Shown: in pieces, positions 50,001 through 57,895 of the stretch | Numbering within the stretch: position 1 is the stretch's first letter | Layout of the letters: every line of letters begins with the position of its first letter | DNA from: Pisaster brevispinus | Taxonomy: Eukaryota > Echinodermata > Asteroidea > Forcipulatida > Asteriidae | Assembly: GCA_023634235.1 (NCBI GenBank) | Contig: JAMKCF010000014.1 | Span: forward strand, 7,710,001-7,774,000 | Reading direction: 5' to 3' | Length of the DNA: 64,000 nt | Translations under genes and position numbers: made by a program | Notes under the pieces: generated by a model | Database searches by the model: none | What the model was told of the DNA's origin: nothing | Seen by the model: the letters and a program-made list of their open reading frames with translations, nothing else

Positions 50001-52455
50001 CAAGGACTCAGAAGGCATTCCGCAGGGCATTTTCCAAAGACTCAGACATTGTCAGAGGAAAGATCTTTAAGGAGTTGGAGGGCATTCCGCAGGGCATTCT
50101 CCAAAGACTCAGAGGGAAGATCTTTCCTTCCTTAAGGAGTTGAAGGGCATTCCGGACGGCATTATCCGAAGACTCAGAAGGACATGAAGGAAGATCTTTC
50201 CTTCTCCAAGGACTCAGAAGGCATTCCGCAGGGCATTTTCCAAAGACTCAGACATTGTCAGAGGAAAGATCTTTAAGGAGTTGGAGGGCATTCCGCAGGG
50301 CATTTCCCAAGGACTCAGGGAGACGACCTTTCTTTCTCCAAGGAATCGGAGGGAAGATCTTTCCTTCTCAAAAGACTCAGTGGTTGGGGGCAATTTTAAA
50401 TGAAATCATGTAGACAATGAACATCCTATGACAAATATTTTTTAACGTATGTAGGACTCTGGCAGTCCAAGTCTGAGTTTGATTCCTCAGTGTTTCTGAG
50501 TACATACTCCAAGTCCTAAATCAAGTCATCAAGTCAAGAGTCACAACGATCAAGATCGAATCCATGTCTGAGAATCACAGATCACTTAAGTTTTAACAAA
50601 TATTTAGAAAAGCAAACCAAAACCTGACATTTTTACAAAGTTTTAAATCTTTAAATGTACCTCTCAACTTTTACACTATGGTTTAGACTTTTGGACTTTA
50701 TTTAAAGCTAAAATATTGGCACAAACGCACAAGTAAACACTCCTGGATCCTTCATGAATTGGACTAGAGGATTCAGAAGTACTGAGGGCTGTAAGCCCAA
50801 TTTTAGCACTTGCTTTTCACTGGGTCAGGCACTCCAATCTTATCTTAGTCTAAACATGTTAATGTGAAGAGACACATTTAAGTGGAGATTATTGGAGGAT
50901 CAAGGTCCTCTGTGGGCAAAAAGGCCTCGGGATTTAATTGGAAAAAAACACTACACTGCAGGTTTTTTAGTTCATTCCCCAGAGTAACATTGAACTAGAT
51001 TGGGTTTTGAGTTGGCTAAAGAAACAGTTACATGAATGTACATCAGGGACAATCCTGATGTGCTCTCACTTCATCACACATCAGAAAACTTGTCATATTA
51101 ACCTGAATGGTTTGCTTTACTTGACCTGCTGAAATTTGTTATTGATAACAAACTTCAGCATCGATGACTGCTCTATGGTCCAACACCCCCCCCCCCCTTT
51201 ACATGTTCCGACAACCCTATGTTCAGATAATCCCTGGTGATCTGCACACTAGGGTTAGGGTTAGGAAAATACATTAGGGGTGTTGGAACATAAGGGTGTT
51301 GGAACATAGGGGTTTTGGAACATAGGAGTGTCATAACAAAGGGGTAACAAAGGGGTGTTGGAACATAAGGGTGTTTGGAACGTAGTGTTGGAACATAGGG
51401 GTAGTTGGAACATAAGGGTGTTGGAACATAGGGGTATTGGAATGTATGGGTGTTGGAACATAGGGGTGTTGGAACATAAGGTGTTGGAACATAGGGGTGT
51501 TGGAACGTAAAGGTGTTGGAACATAGGGGTGGTTGGAACATAAGGGTGTTGGAACATAGGGGTGTTGGAATGTAAGGGTGTTGGAACATAGGGGTGTTGG
51601 AACATAAGGTGTTGGAACATAGGGGTGGTTGGAACATAAGGGTGTTGGAACATAGGGGTGTTGGAACGTAAGGGTGTTGGAACGTAAGGTTGTTGGAACA
51701 TAGGGGTGGTTGGAACATAGGGGTGGTTGGAACATAAGGGTGTTGGAACGTAAGGGTGTTGGAACATAGGGTGTTGGAACGTAAGGGTGTTGGAACATAG
51801 GTGTGGTTAGATCGTAAGGGTGTTGGAACGTAAGTAAGGGTGTTGAAACATACCTGACATAGGGGTGTTGGAACATAGGGGTGTTGAAACATAGGGGTGT
51901 TGGAACATAGGGGTGTTGAAACATAGGGGTGTTGGAACATAGGGGTGTTGAAACATAGGGGTGTTGAAACATAGGGGTGTTGAAACATAGGGGTGTTGGA
52001 ACATAGGGGTGTTGGTACATACAGTAGGGTTGTTGGAACATTAATCTCGGCATCAAGTCACAAAAAATCAGCAGCCAAACAACCAGATGTCTGATTTCTG
52101 TGACCTGTGAGTAACTGACTGTGGACATGGTGGAAACAACCATCATTTTAAAGTTTGTTTTACCTGAAGTTGAGCTTTGTGGTTCATCTCCGAATAACGC
52201 CCGAGCGGTTTCTTTGTAAACACTGCCAGCCGTGACAACATTCAGCATACAGATGTGATGCCATAACTCCTGACGGATGGAATGGTTCGCCGGCCAGGGA
52301 CCCTTCCGAACAAATTTCTTTAGTCGGTTTTGATCATAGGTTAAAGGTAGGCTGGGGGGTGAGGAGCCATTTTGATGGGCACCGTCAGAATTTTCTTGAT
52401 CTTTCCCGACGTCAACCCATGGCATGAAGATGGAAGATCTTGCATTTAGTGACAT
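31664..52455 (-). CDS. TBC1D24: TBC1D24-like protein (TBC + TLDc)
   Basis: Ten exons on the minus strand (52455-52164, 42400-42090, 39281-39180, 37614-37524, 36317-36232, 35919-35752, 34899-34793, 33878-33827, 33046-32826, 32030-31664) sum to 1797 nt in one open frame: 598 aa, against about 560 in vertebrate TBC1D24. Order: N-terminal leader (1-44), TBC domain (about 45-300), TLDc (about 349-523), and a 75-residue acidic Ser/Thr/Glu tail. TBC plus TLDc is unique to TBC1D24/Skywalker, regulators of synaptic-vesicle and endosomal traffic that bind phosphoinositides and Rab/ARF GTPases. The catalytic glutamine-finger box (YCQG in active GAPs) reads SYCPLLHP and no IxxDxxR arginine finger is seen; the known orthologues share this lack. 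Intron 1 is 9.8 kb and full of repeats. All junctions are GT-AG. Confidence 0.9.
32091..32255 (+). repeat. tRNA-derived SINE-like repeat (family A)
   Basis: TAGCTCAGTTGTTAGAGCG (box A) and AAGTTCAAGCTCC (degenerate box B) are followed by the family's 3' block TTTTTCTTTGTTGAACCCC and TTTACCCGGTCAATTTCC. It lies in intron 9 of the TBC1D24-like gene, opposite to it. The decayed box B makes a functional tRNA unlikely. Confidence 0.75.
32826..33046 (-). CDS. TBC1D24: TBC1D24-like, exon 9
   Basis: Acceptor TTTCCTTTCAG, donor GTGAGT, 221 nt. Core TLDc: VFGAYLSSPWNTRNSRELKT, SYFGDGESFLFTVTPTEQHY, SQLFMRGTRNLVSIGGG. Confidence 0.9.
33194..33472. mobile_element. tRNA-like unit enclosed by long inverted repeats
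   Basis: The outer arms AGATGTTAATTTTGCATCGG ... and, reversed, AGATGTTAAATTTGCATCGG continue for about 45 bp each (33194-33240 and about 33427-33472). Between them is a tRNA-like unit with TGGTCTAGTTGG (box A) and GGTTCGAATCC (box B, exact), a 5-bp acceptor-like pairing CTCGG/CCGAG, and the family-B 3' hairpin. It lies in intron 8 of the TBC1D24-like gene. Confidence 0.75.
33827..33878 (-). CDS. TBC1D24: TBC1D24-like, exon 8
   Basis: Acceptor TTGACTCACAG, donor GTGAGT, only 52 nt. It reads CEDEERTLLLIKTLDNE, equivalent to CEGHEPTLLLIKTTQKE in vertebrates. Confidence 0.85.
34793..34899 (-). CDS. TBC1D24: TBC1D24-like, exon 7
   Basis: Acceptor TGGCTGTAG, donor GTAAGT, 107 nt. It opens the TLDc domain: LKALWRWLPQRISLMQPQLV then FTTTEHGVSLNTFYN. 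Confidence 0.85.
35400..35700 (-). repeat. tRNA-derived SINE-like repeat (family C), minus
   Basis: Reverse complement: GGTGTCTTGGCTAAGCGTG (box A-like), GTGGGTTCGAATCCTGGTC (box B), then GTGTCCCTTAGCAAGATGC and a tail with TATAAACGGATACCTGAGAG. Adjacent 35280-35410 is rich in GACTTG words. It lies in intron 6-7 territory. Confidence 0.7.
35752..35919 (-). CDS. TBC1D24: TBC1D24-like, exon 6
   Basis: Acceptor GATCTTCAG, donor GTCAGA, 56 codons. It reads IGFQFRGLSRTVIDTYNTKF and ends SSIITPKQ. This is the linker between TBC and TLDc; a Thr/Val/Ala stretch in the middle is poorly conserved. Confidence 0.8.
36232..36317 (-). CDS. TBC1D24: TBC1D24-like, exon 5
   Basis: Acceptor TTTGGTCCAG, donor GTGAGT, 86 nt. 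It reads GDFASSIREFTKAIPVTPEA, matching the vertebrate segment IRTFVRDIAKTVSPEKLL at the end of the TBC domain. Confidence 0.8.
37524..37614 (-). CDS. TBC1D24: TBC1D24-like, exon 4
   Basis: Acceptor TTTTTTCATAG, donor GTAAAA, 91 nt. It reads VRVIDCYLMEGLKIFYRVAL then AVLQLYKKRK, the last TBC helices. It has no ATG-started ORF. An inverted-repeat MITE starts only 30 nt upstream of the exon. Confidence 0.85.
37644..37792. mobile_element. 149-bp inverted-repeat MITE next to a splice acceptor
   Basis: Arms of about 41 bp: CAATGGGAGACTTTGGCATG ... GGCAGCAGACTTACC at left, and its near-perfect complement ending AGTCCCCCATTG at right. Its left end is 30 bp from exon 4 of the TBC1D24-like gene. Confidence 0.8.
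37893..38110 (-). repeat. tRNA-derived SINE-like repeat (family A), minus
   Basis: In the minus sense: AAGGTGATCCCTCTGCTGCC, AACTTGGGTGTGATC, GGCTTCTGATTGGCACCCC, AAAGATATTG, then the tRNA-like GATAGCTCAGTTGGTAGAGA ... GGTTCAAATCC, and TTTTTCTTTGTTCAGCCC. The 120-bp block before the tRNA-like part is shared with the copies at 42.8 and 48.1 kb. Confidence 0.8.
38312..38431. mobile_element. 120-bp foldback with perfect 16-bp ends
   Basis: GGAGATTCTGTCCCCC at left and its exact complement at right (38416-38431). It lies in intron 3 of the TBC1D24-like gene. Confidence 0.75.
39180..39281 (-). CDS. TBC1D24: TBC1D24-like, exon 3
   Basis: Acceptor TTTTTCAG, donor GTAAGA, exactly 34 codons, phase 0 at both ends. 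It reads SGEQDAVYQDWIWWILEDLP, the TBC segment equivalent to YADWQRWLFGELP in vertebrates. Confidence 0.85.
39800..40110 (+). repeat. dispersed repeat family, copy 1
   Basis: TTCTCCAAAAACTTATTTTTC, GGCCATTCTGGATC and TTTACCTTAGCATGCT, then ATTCTAAATGG and GTGCATGGAGAGAACC, align with 42525-43030 and, inverted, 47265-47570. All three lie in introns of the same gene. A 25-nt A run follows at 40236-40260. Confidence 0.65.
41463..41822. mobile_element. 360-bp MITE with TTAA target duplication
   Basis: TTAA flanks both ends (41459-41462 and 41823-41826). The ends pair as ACGGAGGGTGTACTTTTGGT and, reversed, AGGCAGGCTTTACTTTTGGT, with TAATT following in both. TTAA duplication is the piggyBac habit. 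A fragment of the same left end lies at 43211-43275. The minus ORF 41497-41766 is inside it. Confidence 0.75.
42090..42400 (-). CDS. TBC1D24: TBC1D24-like, exon 2
   Basis: Acceptor TTTTTGTCACCAG, donor GTAAGA, 311 nt. Central TBC region: ARLLSVLAHTRPEISYCPLL, HPVACLLLHYMDAERAFDCL, KYLDQSWVEFEAYRRSFTKL. Confidence 0.9.
42525..43030 (+). repeat. dispersed repeat copy 2 interrupted by a family-A SINE
   Basis: The left part (42525-42660) and right part (42960-43030, GTATCGACCGAAATTTGCGG and GCATGGGGAGAAC) belong to the dispersed family of 39.8 and 47.3 kb. Between them, 42670-42920 on the minus strand, is a family-A tRNA-derived unit (GATAGCTCAGGTGGTAGAGT ... GGTTCATG). So the SINE inserted into the older repeat. 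Confidence 0.65.
44653..45248. mobile_element. 596-bp inverted-repeat DNA element
   Basis: Ends GGGTCATTCCGTGCCAACTC at both sides in inverse orientation, continuing to GGCAGGCTCC(A/G)TCTCAGATT, so the arms are about 60 bp. AAAA flanks both ends, possibly a duplication but low in information. No transposase. It lies in intron 1 of the TBC1D24-like gene. ORF 44736-44987 lies inside it. Confidence 0.75.
47265..47570 (-). repeat. dispersed repeat family, copy 3
   Basis: Inverted relative to 42.5-43.0 kb: GGTTCTCCCCATG, GTCGATACGCGTAAATTTTGG, CCAGATTGCACAGTAG and CCAGAATGCCCCATAGTTTT occur in reverse order. ORFs at 47222-47716 are within it. The surrounding 45.25-48.0 kb of intron shows nothing else that I can name. 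Confidence 0.65.
48020..48350 (+). repeat. tRNA-derived SINE-like repeat (family A), longest copy
   Basis: Order: TTATTCAGTCGTTTCCCTTG (which in other copies lies after the tRNA part), AAGGTGATCCCTCTGCTGCT, AACTTGGGTGTGATCC, GGCTTCTGACTGGCACCCC, AAAGATATTGACAAAATAGG, then the tRNA-like CTTAGTTGGTGGACATGG ... GGTTCAAGTCCC and TTTCTTTGTTCAAGCC. It contains parts from both sides of a unit boundary. Confidence 0.8.
49019..49229. mobile_element. MITE with CCAATTTCATGGCTCTGCTT ends
   Basis: The left end GGGCCCAATTTCATGGCTCT and the right end, reversed, TGCCAATTTTCATGGCTCTG pair over about 25 bp. The interior has GCTAGCTGTGTAAGCGAAGA and GAATGCCTAGTA. A second copy sits at 59583-59755 and fragments near 24770, 28787, 33540 and 36500. 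Confidence 0.75.
49621..50395. repeat. higher-order tandem array, 206-bp period
   Basis: TAAGGAGTTG recurs at 49721, 49927 and 50133, exactly 206 bp apart each time. Within each 206-bp unit are shorter GGCATTCCGCAGGGCATTTT, CCAAAGACTCAGA and GAAGATCTTTCCTTC modules. Successive units are nearly identical, which implies recent expansion. It lies in intron 1 of the TBC1D24-like gene. ORFs at 49591-50135 are artefacts. Confidence 0.9.
51276..52040. repeat. 16-bp minisatellite, about 48 copies
   Basis: Unit GGGTGTTGGAACATAG with one- or two-base variants (CGTA for CATA, GAAACA for GGAACA). On the minus strand three frames are free of stops over long runs because three 16-mers make 16 codons (FQHPYVPTPLCSNTPM). 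This creates large false ORFs up to 374 codons. It lies 125 bp inside intron 1 from exon 1 of the TBC1D24-like gene. Confidence 0.95.
52164..52455 (-). CDS. TBC1D24: TBC1D24-like, exon 1
   Basis: ATG at 52455, 97 codons plus one base, donor GTAAAA at 52163. It holds the start of the TBC domain: RLKKFVRKGPWPANHSIRQE and LWHHICMLNVVTAGSVYKET. The longer open frame through the donor into the minisatellite is an artefact of the repeat. Confidence 0.85.
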
Positions 52456-52919
52456 GTCTAAATTGGTCTTGCACTACCAGTATAGTTACAGGTCTCTCTG
52501 TCGAAGCTCAGCTGAAAAATATAAAATGTGGGTTTTATTTCATTATATCAATAAATTTAAAGCAGTTTCAAAATCCTTATAGCTCTAAATCCTTACAAAG
52601 CTTGGTCTTTTTGAACATTCTCAATTTTTCAGAAAACTACTCTTGCTTTAAAGATTATGAAACCTTTATTAAAGGTGAGTTGTCTCAACATTGGAGATTT
52701 ACACCGTGCCAACAAATCTACCACTTGAATAGGGGCCTAGTGGACAGATTGTAGCCTTTACTGATCCAAATCCCCTAAACCCCTCCCCTAACCCACCACC
52801 CACCTTGAACTAGGATTATCAAATACCCATTTCCAGATGCATTAACCGTAATCGCCTTCATTAGTCATTCAGAAGCCAATTTGTAAATTCCTTCAAGGAT
52901 GTTTTTACACAAAATTACA

Positions 52920-53008
52920 TACGGCTTTGTGAAAATGTAGGCCTATAGCCATGATAGCTGGTAATACCAGCTATCCAGCTACATTGTATACATTTTTGCA
53001 AAGCCGTA
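52920..53008. repeat. short foldback, TACGGCTTTG ends
   Basis: TACGGCTTTGTGAAAATGTA and its near-exact complement enclose about 50 bp that itself contains AGCTGGTAATACCAGCT. It lies upstream of the TBC1D24-like gene. Between 53.0 and 54.0 kb I see no gene; 53.65-54.06 kb is AT-rich. Confidence 0.7.
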
Positions 53009-54322
53009 AACTTTTGGCAAACTTTGCCAATCCATGGCGCGCATACCATAGTTTTGACAGACCAAGGCTTGAATTTGACGCACCCGTCAACTTCTTTTTA
53101 GCCATGACGCAACCATGATGCACCATTCCTGGGCAGGGGTGTCCGTCTTGCATAATTTGATAAGTGCATATGTGTATTATTGCATTTACAACAAATTTTA
53201 TCAATAATTTTTCATATTGTTTCTGTGTACCAACATGTCAGTAAAGTCTAGAAGCTTTCTGAAAACAGGCTTGTTGATGTCATCATATGTTAAAGTGCCC
53301 TCTAGCGAGAGGTTCTAAATTTCCAAAACTCAACTTGACATTTTGATGTCACGACAATTGATACACCAAATTGGTTGGGACTGTGATGACTTACATTGTA
53401 ATTAAGTCAACAAACTGCATTAAGTCATCATGGAATATAGACCCAGTAACTGGGGCGCTGTACTCTTTTTTTCGAAATGTTTCATCTTTGGTCGTACAAC
53501 TACTAGTACCAGCGAAGATGAAAATTTCGAAAAAAGGAGTACAGTTACTGCTGGGTCTACATGTACATGGAATCATACATTTCTTCGCTGTTATACCCAA
53601 AACGAAAGCCTAGTGTTTGTTTTGCAAATGATTAATAATGGTCGATAATAGTTTATTATTATTTTATTATTATTTTATTATTTATTCAGCCATTTCTAAA
53701 AAAAACAATCACACAATATACAAGTAAGTTTGCCTATATCAAGTTGGCCAGGATTAACAATACTCAAACACTGTGACTCGAAAGTCTGCTAATCCTAACT
53801 TGAAAATTGGAACATAAAGTAATACAAACATAAAATTTTATAAAACATTAAGAAAATAATTTTACTAAAACAATGAAAATAACATTTGGAAAAGCAAATA
53901 AATAAATAATTAAATAAATGAACAAAATTAGTCGAGGGGGGAAATTAAGAACAACTAAATGAATATTTAAATAATTGAACAAAAACATTACAGATAAACA
54001 AATACATTAAATTTGAGTCAATAAATAAATTAATAAATAATATAACAAAATTTGTTTTAAACATGCAACTTTGATAATCGTTTTTAACCCTCCATCCTCC
54101 CGACGATCGCAAACTATTTGGGAAAATGAAAAACAACTCTACGACAGTTGGGCACATGTCGGGGAGATTGAGTGGAGGGTTAGGATATATCGCAACAAGT
54201 TTTTGATAATTAATATGAATCATGATTAATAACTTTGTGTCTAGACTAGTTTCATTAAACTATTTTTACAAAACAACAAAACCTTTAATGGCCACACTGC
54301 GTACTAACTTAGTGTTATAAGT

Positions 54323-54417
54323 AGTTGCGATGATCGTAACCCTCCATCCTCCCTCCATCCTCCCGACAGTCTGCGACCGTCGGGAGGATGGAGGTTACGA
54401 ATACGATCATCGCAACT
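54323..54417. mobile_element. 95-bp foldback with 9-bp flanking repeat
   Basis: AGTTGCGATGATCGTAACC and the CCTCCATCCTCCCGAC arm pair with GTCGGGAGGATGGAGG and ACGATCATCGCAACT. GTTATAAGT flanks it at 54314-54322 and 54420-54428. Related ends occur at 54088-54182 (AACCCTCCATCCTCCCGAC), near 56278 and near 60123. Confidence 0.75.
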
Positions 54418-54461
54418 ATGTTATAAGTACTAAAAGTAGCACTACTCTCTAGTTGGTAGTA

Positions 54462-55523
54462 CAGTCATTTGACCAGTTAGGGATCATTGACCAGTTCGGG
54501 ATCACTTCAACTTTGCAACAACCCCATAATTAAGTTACTTCTCACATTACCAATTTCTGTTGATACATGTGAAGAATAACATGCAATAAACCAACAAACC
54601 CAAAATAAGGTTCCAAACTTCATCAACAAATAAATTATGGCCATTTTCTTGAAGTTTGTCTGCGATTTTGATCATTTTTTTTTTTTTTAATGTTGGTTGA
54701 AAAACGCTGTTAAAACTTCTCACCTTTAAAATTTGAACGCCAGTGCGAATATAATTTATGTTAAATGCTTAGAATGTGTAAAAAATATTTCAGGTAAATA
54801 CTGAGGGGGCTGAGCAGTCGTCTTGTTTTTTTGAGGAGACGAAATTACCGAAATCGTCTTTTGGGGGGCATCGTACCCTTGACCAGTTCGGGATCACTCA
54901 CTACTCAGCATCTCTCATTGCGTCAAATGGTGCCGCACTCAGTGAGGTAAAATCTTACTGCTGCAGTCGAAAGTTTATTTGTTGCTTTTAAGATACATTT
55001 CTTCAACAAATTCTTGTAGGAATATTGTTTTTTTGTGAGAAAATGAAACTTGGAGGAGGAAATTGCGACTGTAATAGATATTGGGGTCAATGTTGCTTTT
55101 AGGCGTGCTTCACCTCTTCATTTGCCTTTGCTGTTGTTTTGTGTTTTTGTTGCTGGATTTTTGCGCTGCTGTTGAATACATTTGCATGAAATTCTCTGGA
55201 GAAAGGAAGTCCATGTCCATGCCAACACACTTGTGAAGTTTGTGTCCTTGAGAGACATTTTTATGAATCGGAGTATTGGTTTGCAATAGAGGGCAAGCTA
55301 CTGATTCAGAATAGAATCAACTGATCCTGAACTGGTCAAACAGGTGACAAAACTTTTCTCAAAGCCTCTTCAAAAGTACTAATCTTTTTTTGTCAGTGGA
55401 TACTTGGTGAGTTTTATAACATGTTTGGGTAAACTGATAAACTTTTTTGTTTAAAATGTCAAAGAGATTGCAACCAAAAACAATGTGAATTCAAAAAGTG
55501 ACCCCGAACTGGTCAAATGACTG
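54462..55523. mobile_element. Tc1/mariner-type non-autonomous element, copy 1
   Basis: TA dinucleotides flank ends reading CAGTCATTTGACCAGTT(A/C)GG at left and the complement at right. CAGT ends with TA duplication are typical of Tc1/mariner. The sequence GACCAGTTCGGGATCA recurs in subterminal and internal positions. At 1062 bp it has no transposase ORF. It is nearly identical to 56318-57373. Confidence 0.85.
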
Positions 55524-55608
55524 TACTAGTATTAGTAAGTAGTACATTGTAATACAGTACTGCTGTACTGTCTGCTGCTGGCGAGGCACAGGTCATTTGC
55601 CGGTGGGA

Positions 55609-55633
55609 CCATAGAGCAAGGCTTGCTCTATGG
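55609..55633. other. 25-bp perfect palindrome
   Basis: CCATAGAGCAAG, a central G, then CTTGCTCTATGG. It lies between the two Tc1/mariner-type copies. The half sequence also occurs near 28820. No function assigned. Confidence 0.6.
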
Positions 55634-56317
55634 TGGGACTTAACTAAACATGAAACACAGCTCCCCAGGCTGTGCTTCATCATTTCATATCATTTGTTTT
55701 CGTACGTTAATATTTCCGTATCCTACTGACAAAAATATAAATAAATACCTACACATTGGAAGGAGAACAAGTAAAATCGAGCCTTCTTTCTGTCGGTGGG
55801 CGAGTCCGCACACTTCTGACTTGTCGATCAAGCGTCCCTCTTTACCGTACCTTCGCTGCATTAATAAAAGTCACATGTCATAACACAATTCCCGGCTGAT
55901 AAGAGTTTTTTTTCAGTGCGGTCAATGTAAATCTGAATCCTAGAGATCTATAACATGTAGCGTGTGTTTCTAGTAGTAGGGTATCAGACTATGCAAAAGA
56001 CGACATCGTTATCAACAGAGGGCGCTCTCACTATTGTCATGACAAGCGCGGCAGTCACACGTGTGATTGTTTGACAGATCCCTAATTTATTTTTGGGTGG
56101 GTAAGTTTCGACTTTTCGACACAGTCATATATATGATATAAAAACGTGACAAGATGTAAAATAAGCATTACTATTATTCGATTAAATTTGGCTAAATTGG
56201 TGTCAATTATCACTTTGTCATAAATCCAAAATATATCCAGAGATGTCTGGATGGATATGCCTACACACTCGTCTAGTTACGATCATCGCAACTAACCGGT
56301 CCTAGTAGTAAAAAGTA

Positions 56318-57373
56318 CAGTCATTTGACCAGTTCGGGATCATTGACCAGTTCGGGATCACTTCAACTTTGCAACAACCCCATAATTAAGTTACTTCTCA
56401 CATTACCAATTTCTGTTGATACATGTGAAGAATAACATGCAATAAACCAACAAACCCAAAATAAGGTTCCAAACTTCATCAACAAATAAATTATGGCCAT
56501 TTTCTTGAAGTTTGTCTGCGATTTTGATCATTATTTTTTTTTTAAATGTTGGTTGAAAAACGCTGTTAAAACTTCTCACCTTTAAAATTTGAACGCCAGG
56601 GCGAATACAATTTATGTTAAATGCTTAGAATGTGCTAAAAATATTTCAGGTAAATACTGAGCAGTCGTCTTGTTTTTTTGAGGAGACAAAAATACCAAAA
56701 TCGTCTTTCGGGGGGCATCGTACCCTTGACCAGTTCGGGATCACTCACTACTCAGCATCTCTCATTGCGTCAAATGGTGCCGCACTCAGTGAGGTAAAAT
56801 CTTACTGCTGCAGTCGAAAGTTTATTTGTTGCTTTTAAGATACATTTCTTCAACAAATTCTTGTAGGAATATTGTTTTTTTGTGAGAAAATGAAACTTGG
56901 AGGAGGAAATTGCGACTGTAAGAATAGATATTTGGGTCAATGTTGCTTTTAGGCGTGCTTCACCTTTTCATTTGCCTTTGCTGTTGTTTTGTGTTTTTGT
57001 TGCTGGATTTTTGCGCTGCTGTTGAATACACTTGCATGAAATTCTCTGGAGAAAGGAAGTCCATGTCCATGCCAACACACTTGTGAAGTTTGTGTCCTTG
57101 AGAGACAGTTTTATGAATGGGAGTATTGGTTTGCAATAGAGGGCAAGCTACTGATTCAGAATAGAATCAACTGATCCTGAACTGGTCAAACAGGTGACAA
57201 TACTTTTCTCAAAGCCTCTTCAAATGTACTAATCTTTTTTTGTCAGTGGATACTTGGTGAGTTTTATAACATGTTTAGGTAAACTGATAAACTTTTTTGT
57301 TTAAAATGTCAAAGAGATTGCAACCAAAAACAATGTGAATCCAAAAAGTGATCCCGAACTGGTCAAATGACTG
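56318..57373. mobile_element. Tc1/mariner-type non-autonomous element, copy 2
   Basis: Same ends and order as copy 1, flanked by TA at 56316-56317 and 57374-57375. Differences from copy 1 are single bases and a short deletion near 56660 (GAGGGGGCTGAGCAG against GAGCAG). The ORF at 56632-56838 is within it and not conserved as a protein in copy 1. Confidence 0.85.
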
Positions 57374-57375
57374 TA

Positions 57376-57895
57376 CTACTTGCCGTCAACTCGCCGACTT
57401 GCCGTCAACTCGCCGTCAACTCATTTTCGTGCCGTCAACTCATTAAATATACATCAAAAAATTATAAATGGGGCATGGAAGTGTTAAATCTGGGCTAAAC
57501 TACATATTTCTTATGGTTTTCGGTACAATTTCATTTACAAAAATGATTTTGTGTTGATAAATAAATAGTATAAACGCTTAGCCGTTGGCCGCAATCTTTC
57601 CTTTTCACGGAGCTTGGACTGTACCATTCATGGTATGGGTGTGAAATGCAAGTATCAAGCTATGGATGGACATCAGAGGGCGCTATATTTGCTGCGTTTA
57701 TACTATTTATTTATCAACACAAAATCGTTTTTGTAAATGAAATTGTACCGAAAACCATAAGAAATATGTAGTTTAGCCCAGACTTAACACTTCCGTGCCC
57801 CATTTATAATTTTTTGATGTATATTTAATGAGTTGACGGCACGAAAATGAGTTGACGGCGAGTTGACGGCAAGTCGGTGAGTTGACGGCAAGTAG
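57376..57895. mobile_element. 520-bp foldback element with about 200-bp arms
   Basis: Ends CTACTTGCCGTCAACTCGCC and complement; the arms (57376-57570 and about 57700-57895) match almost throughout. Short GAGTTGACGGC repeats occur near both ends and a unique spacer lies at about 57575-57695. TA flanks both ends, the left TA (57374-57375) being shared with the preceding element. Non-coding. Confidence 0.85.

Noticed and set aside
49621..50395. CRISPR-like array
   Set aside because: Repeats are directly tandem in a 206-bp higher-order unit without unique spacers, and the genome is animal.
51173..52163. Open frames of 168-374 codons rich in His-Pro-Tyr-Val-Pro-Thr
   Set aside because: They are translations of the 16-bp minisatellite. 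The 374-codon one begins with the true exon 1 of the TBC1D24-like gene and reads past its donor.
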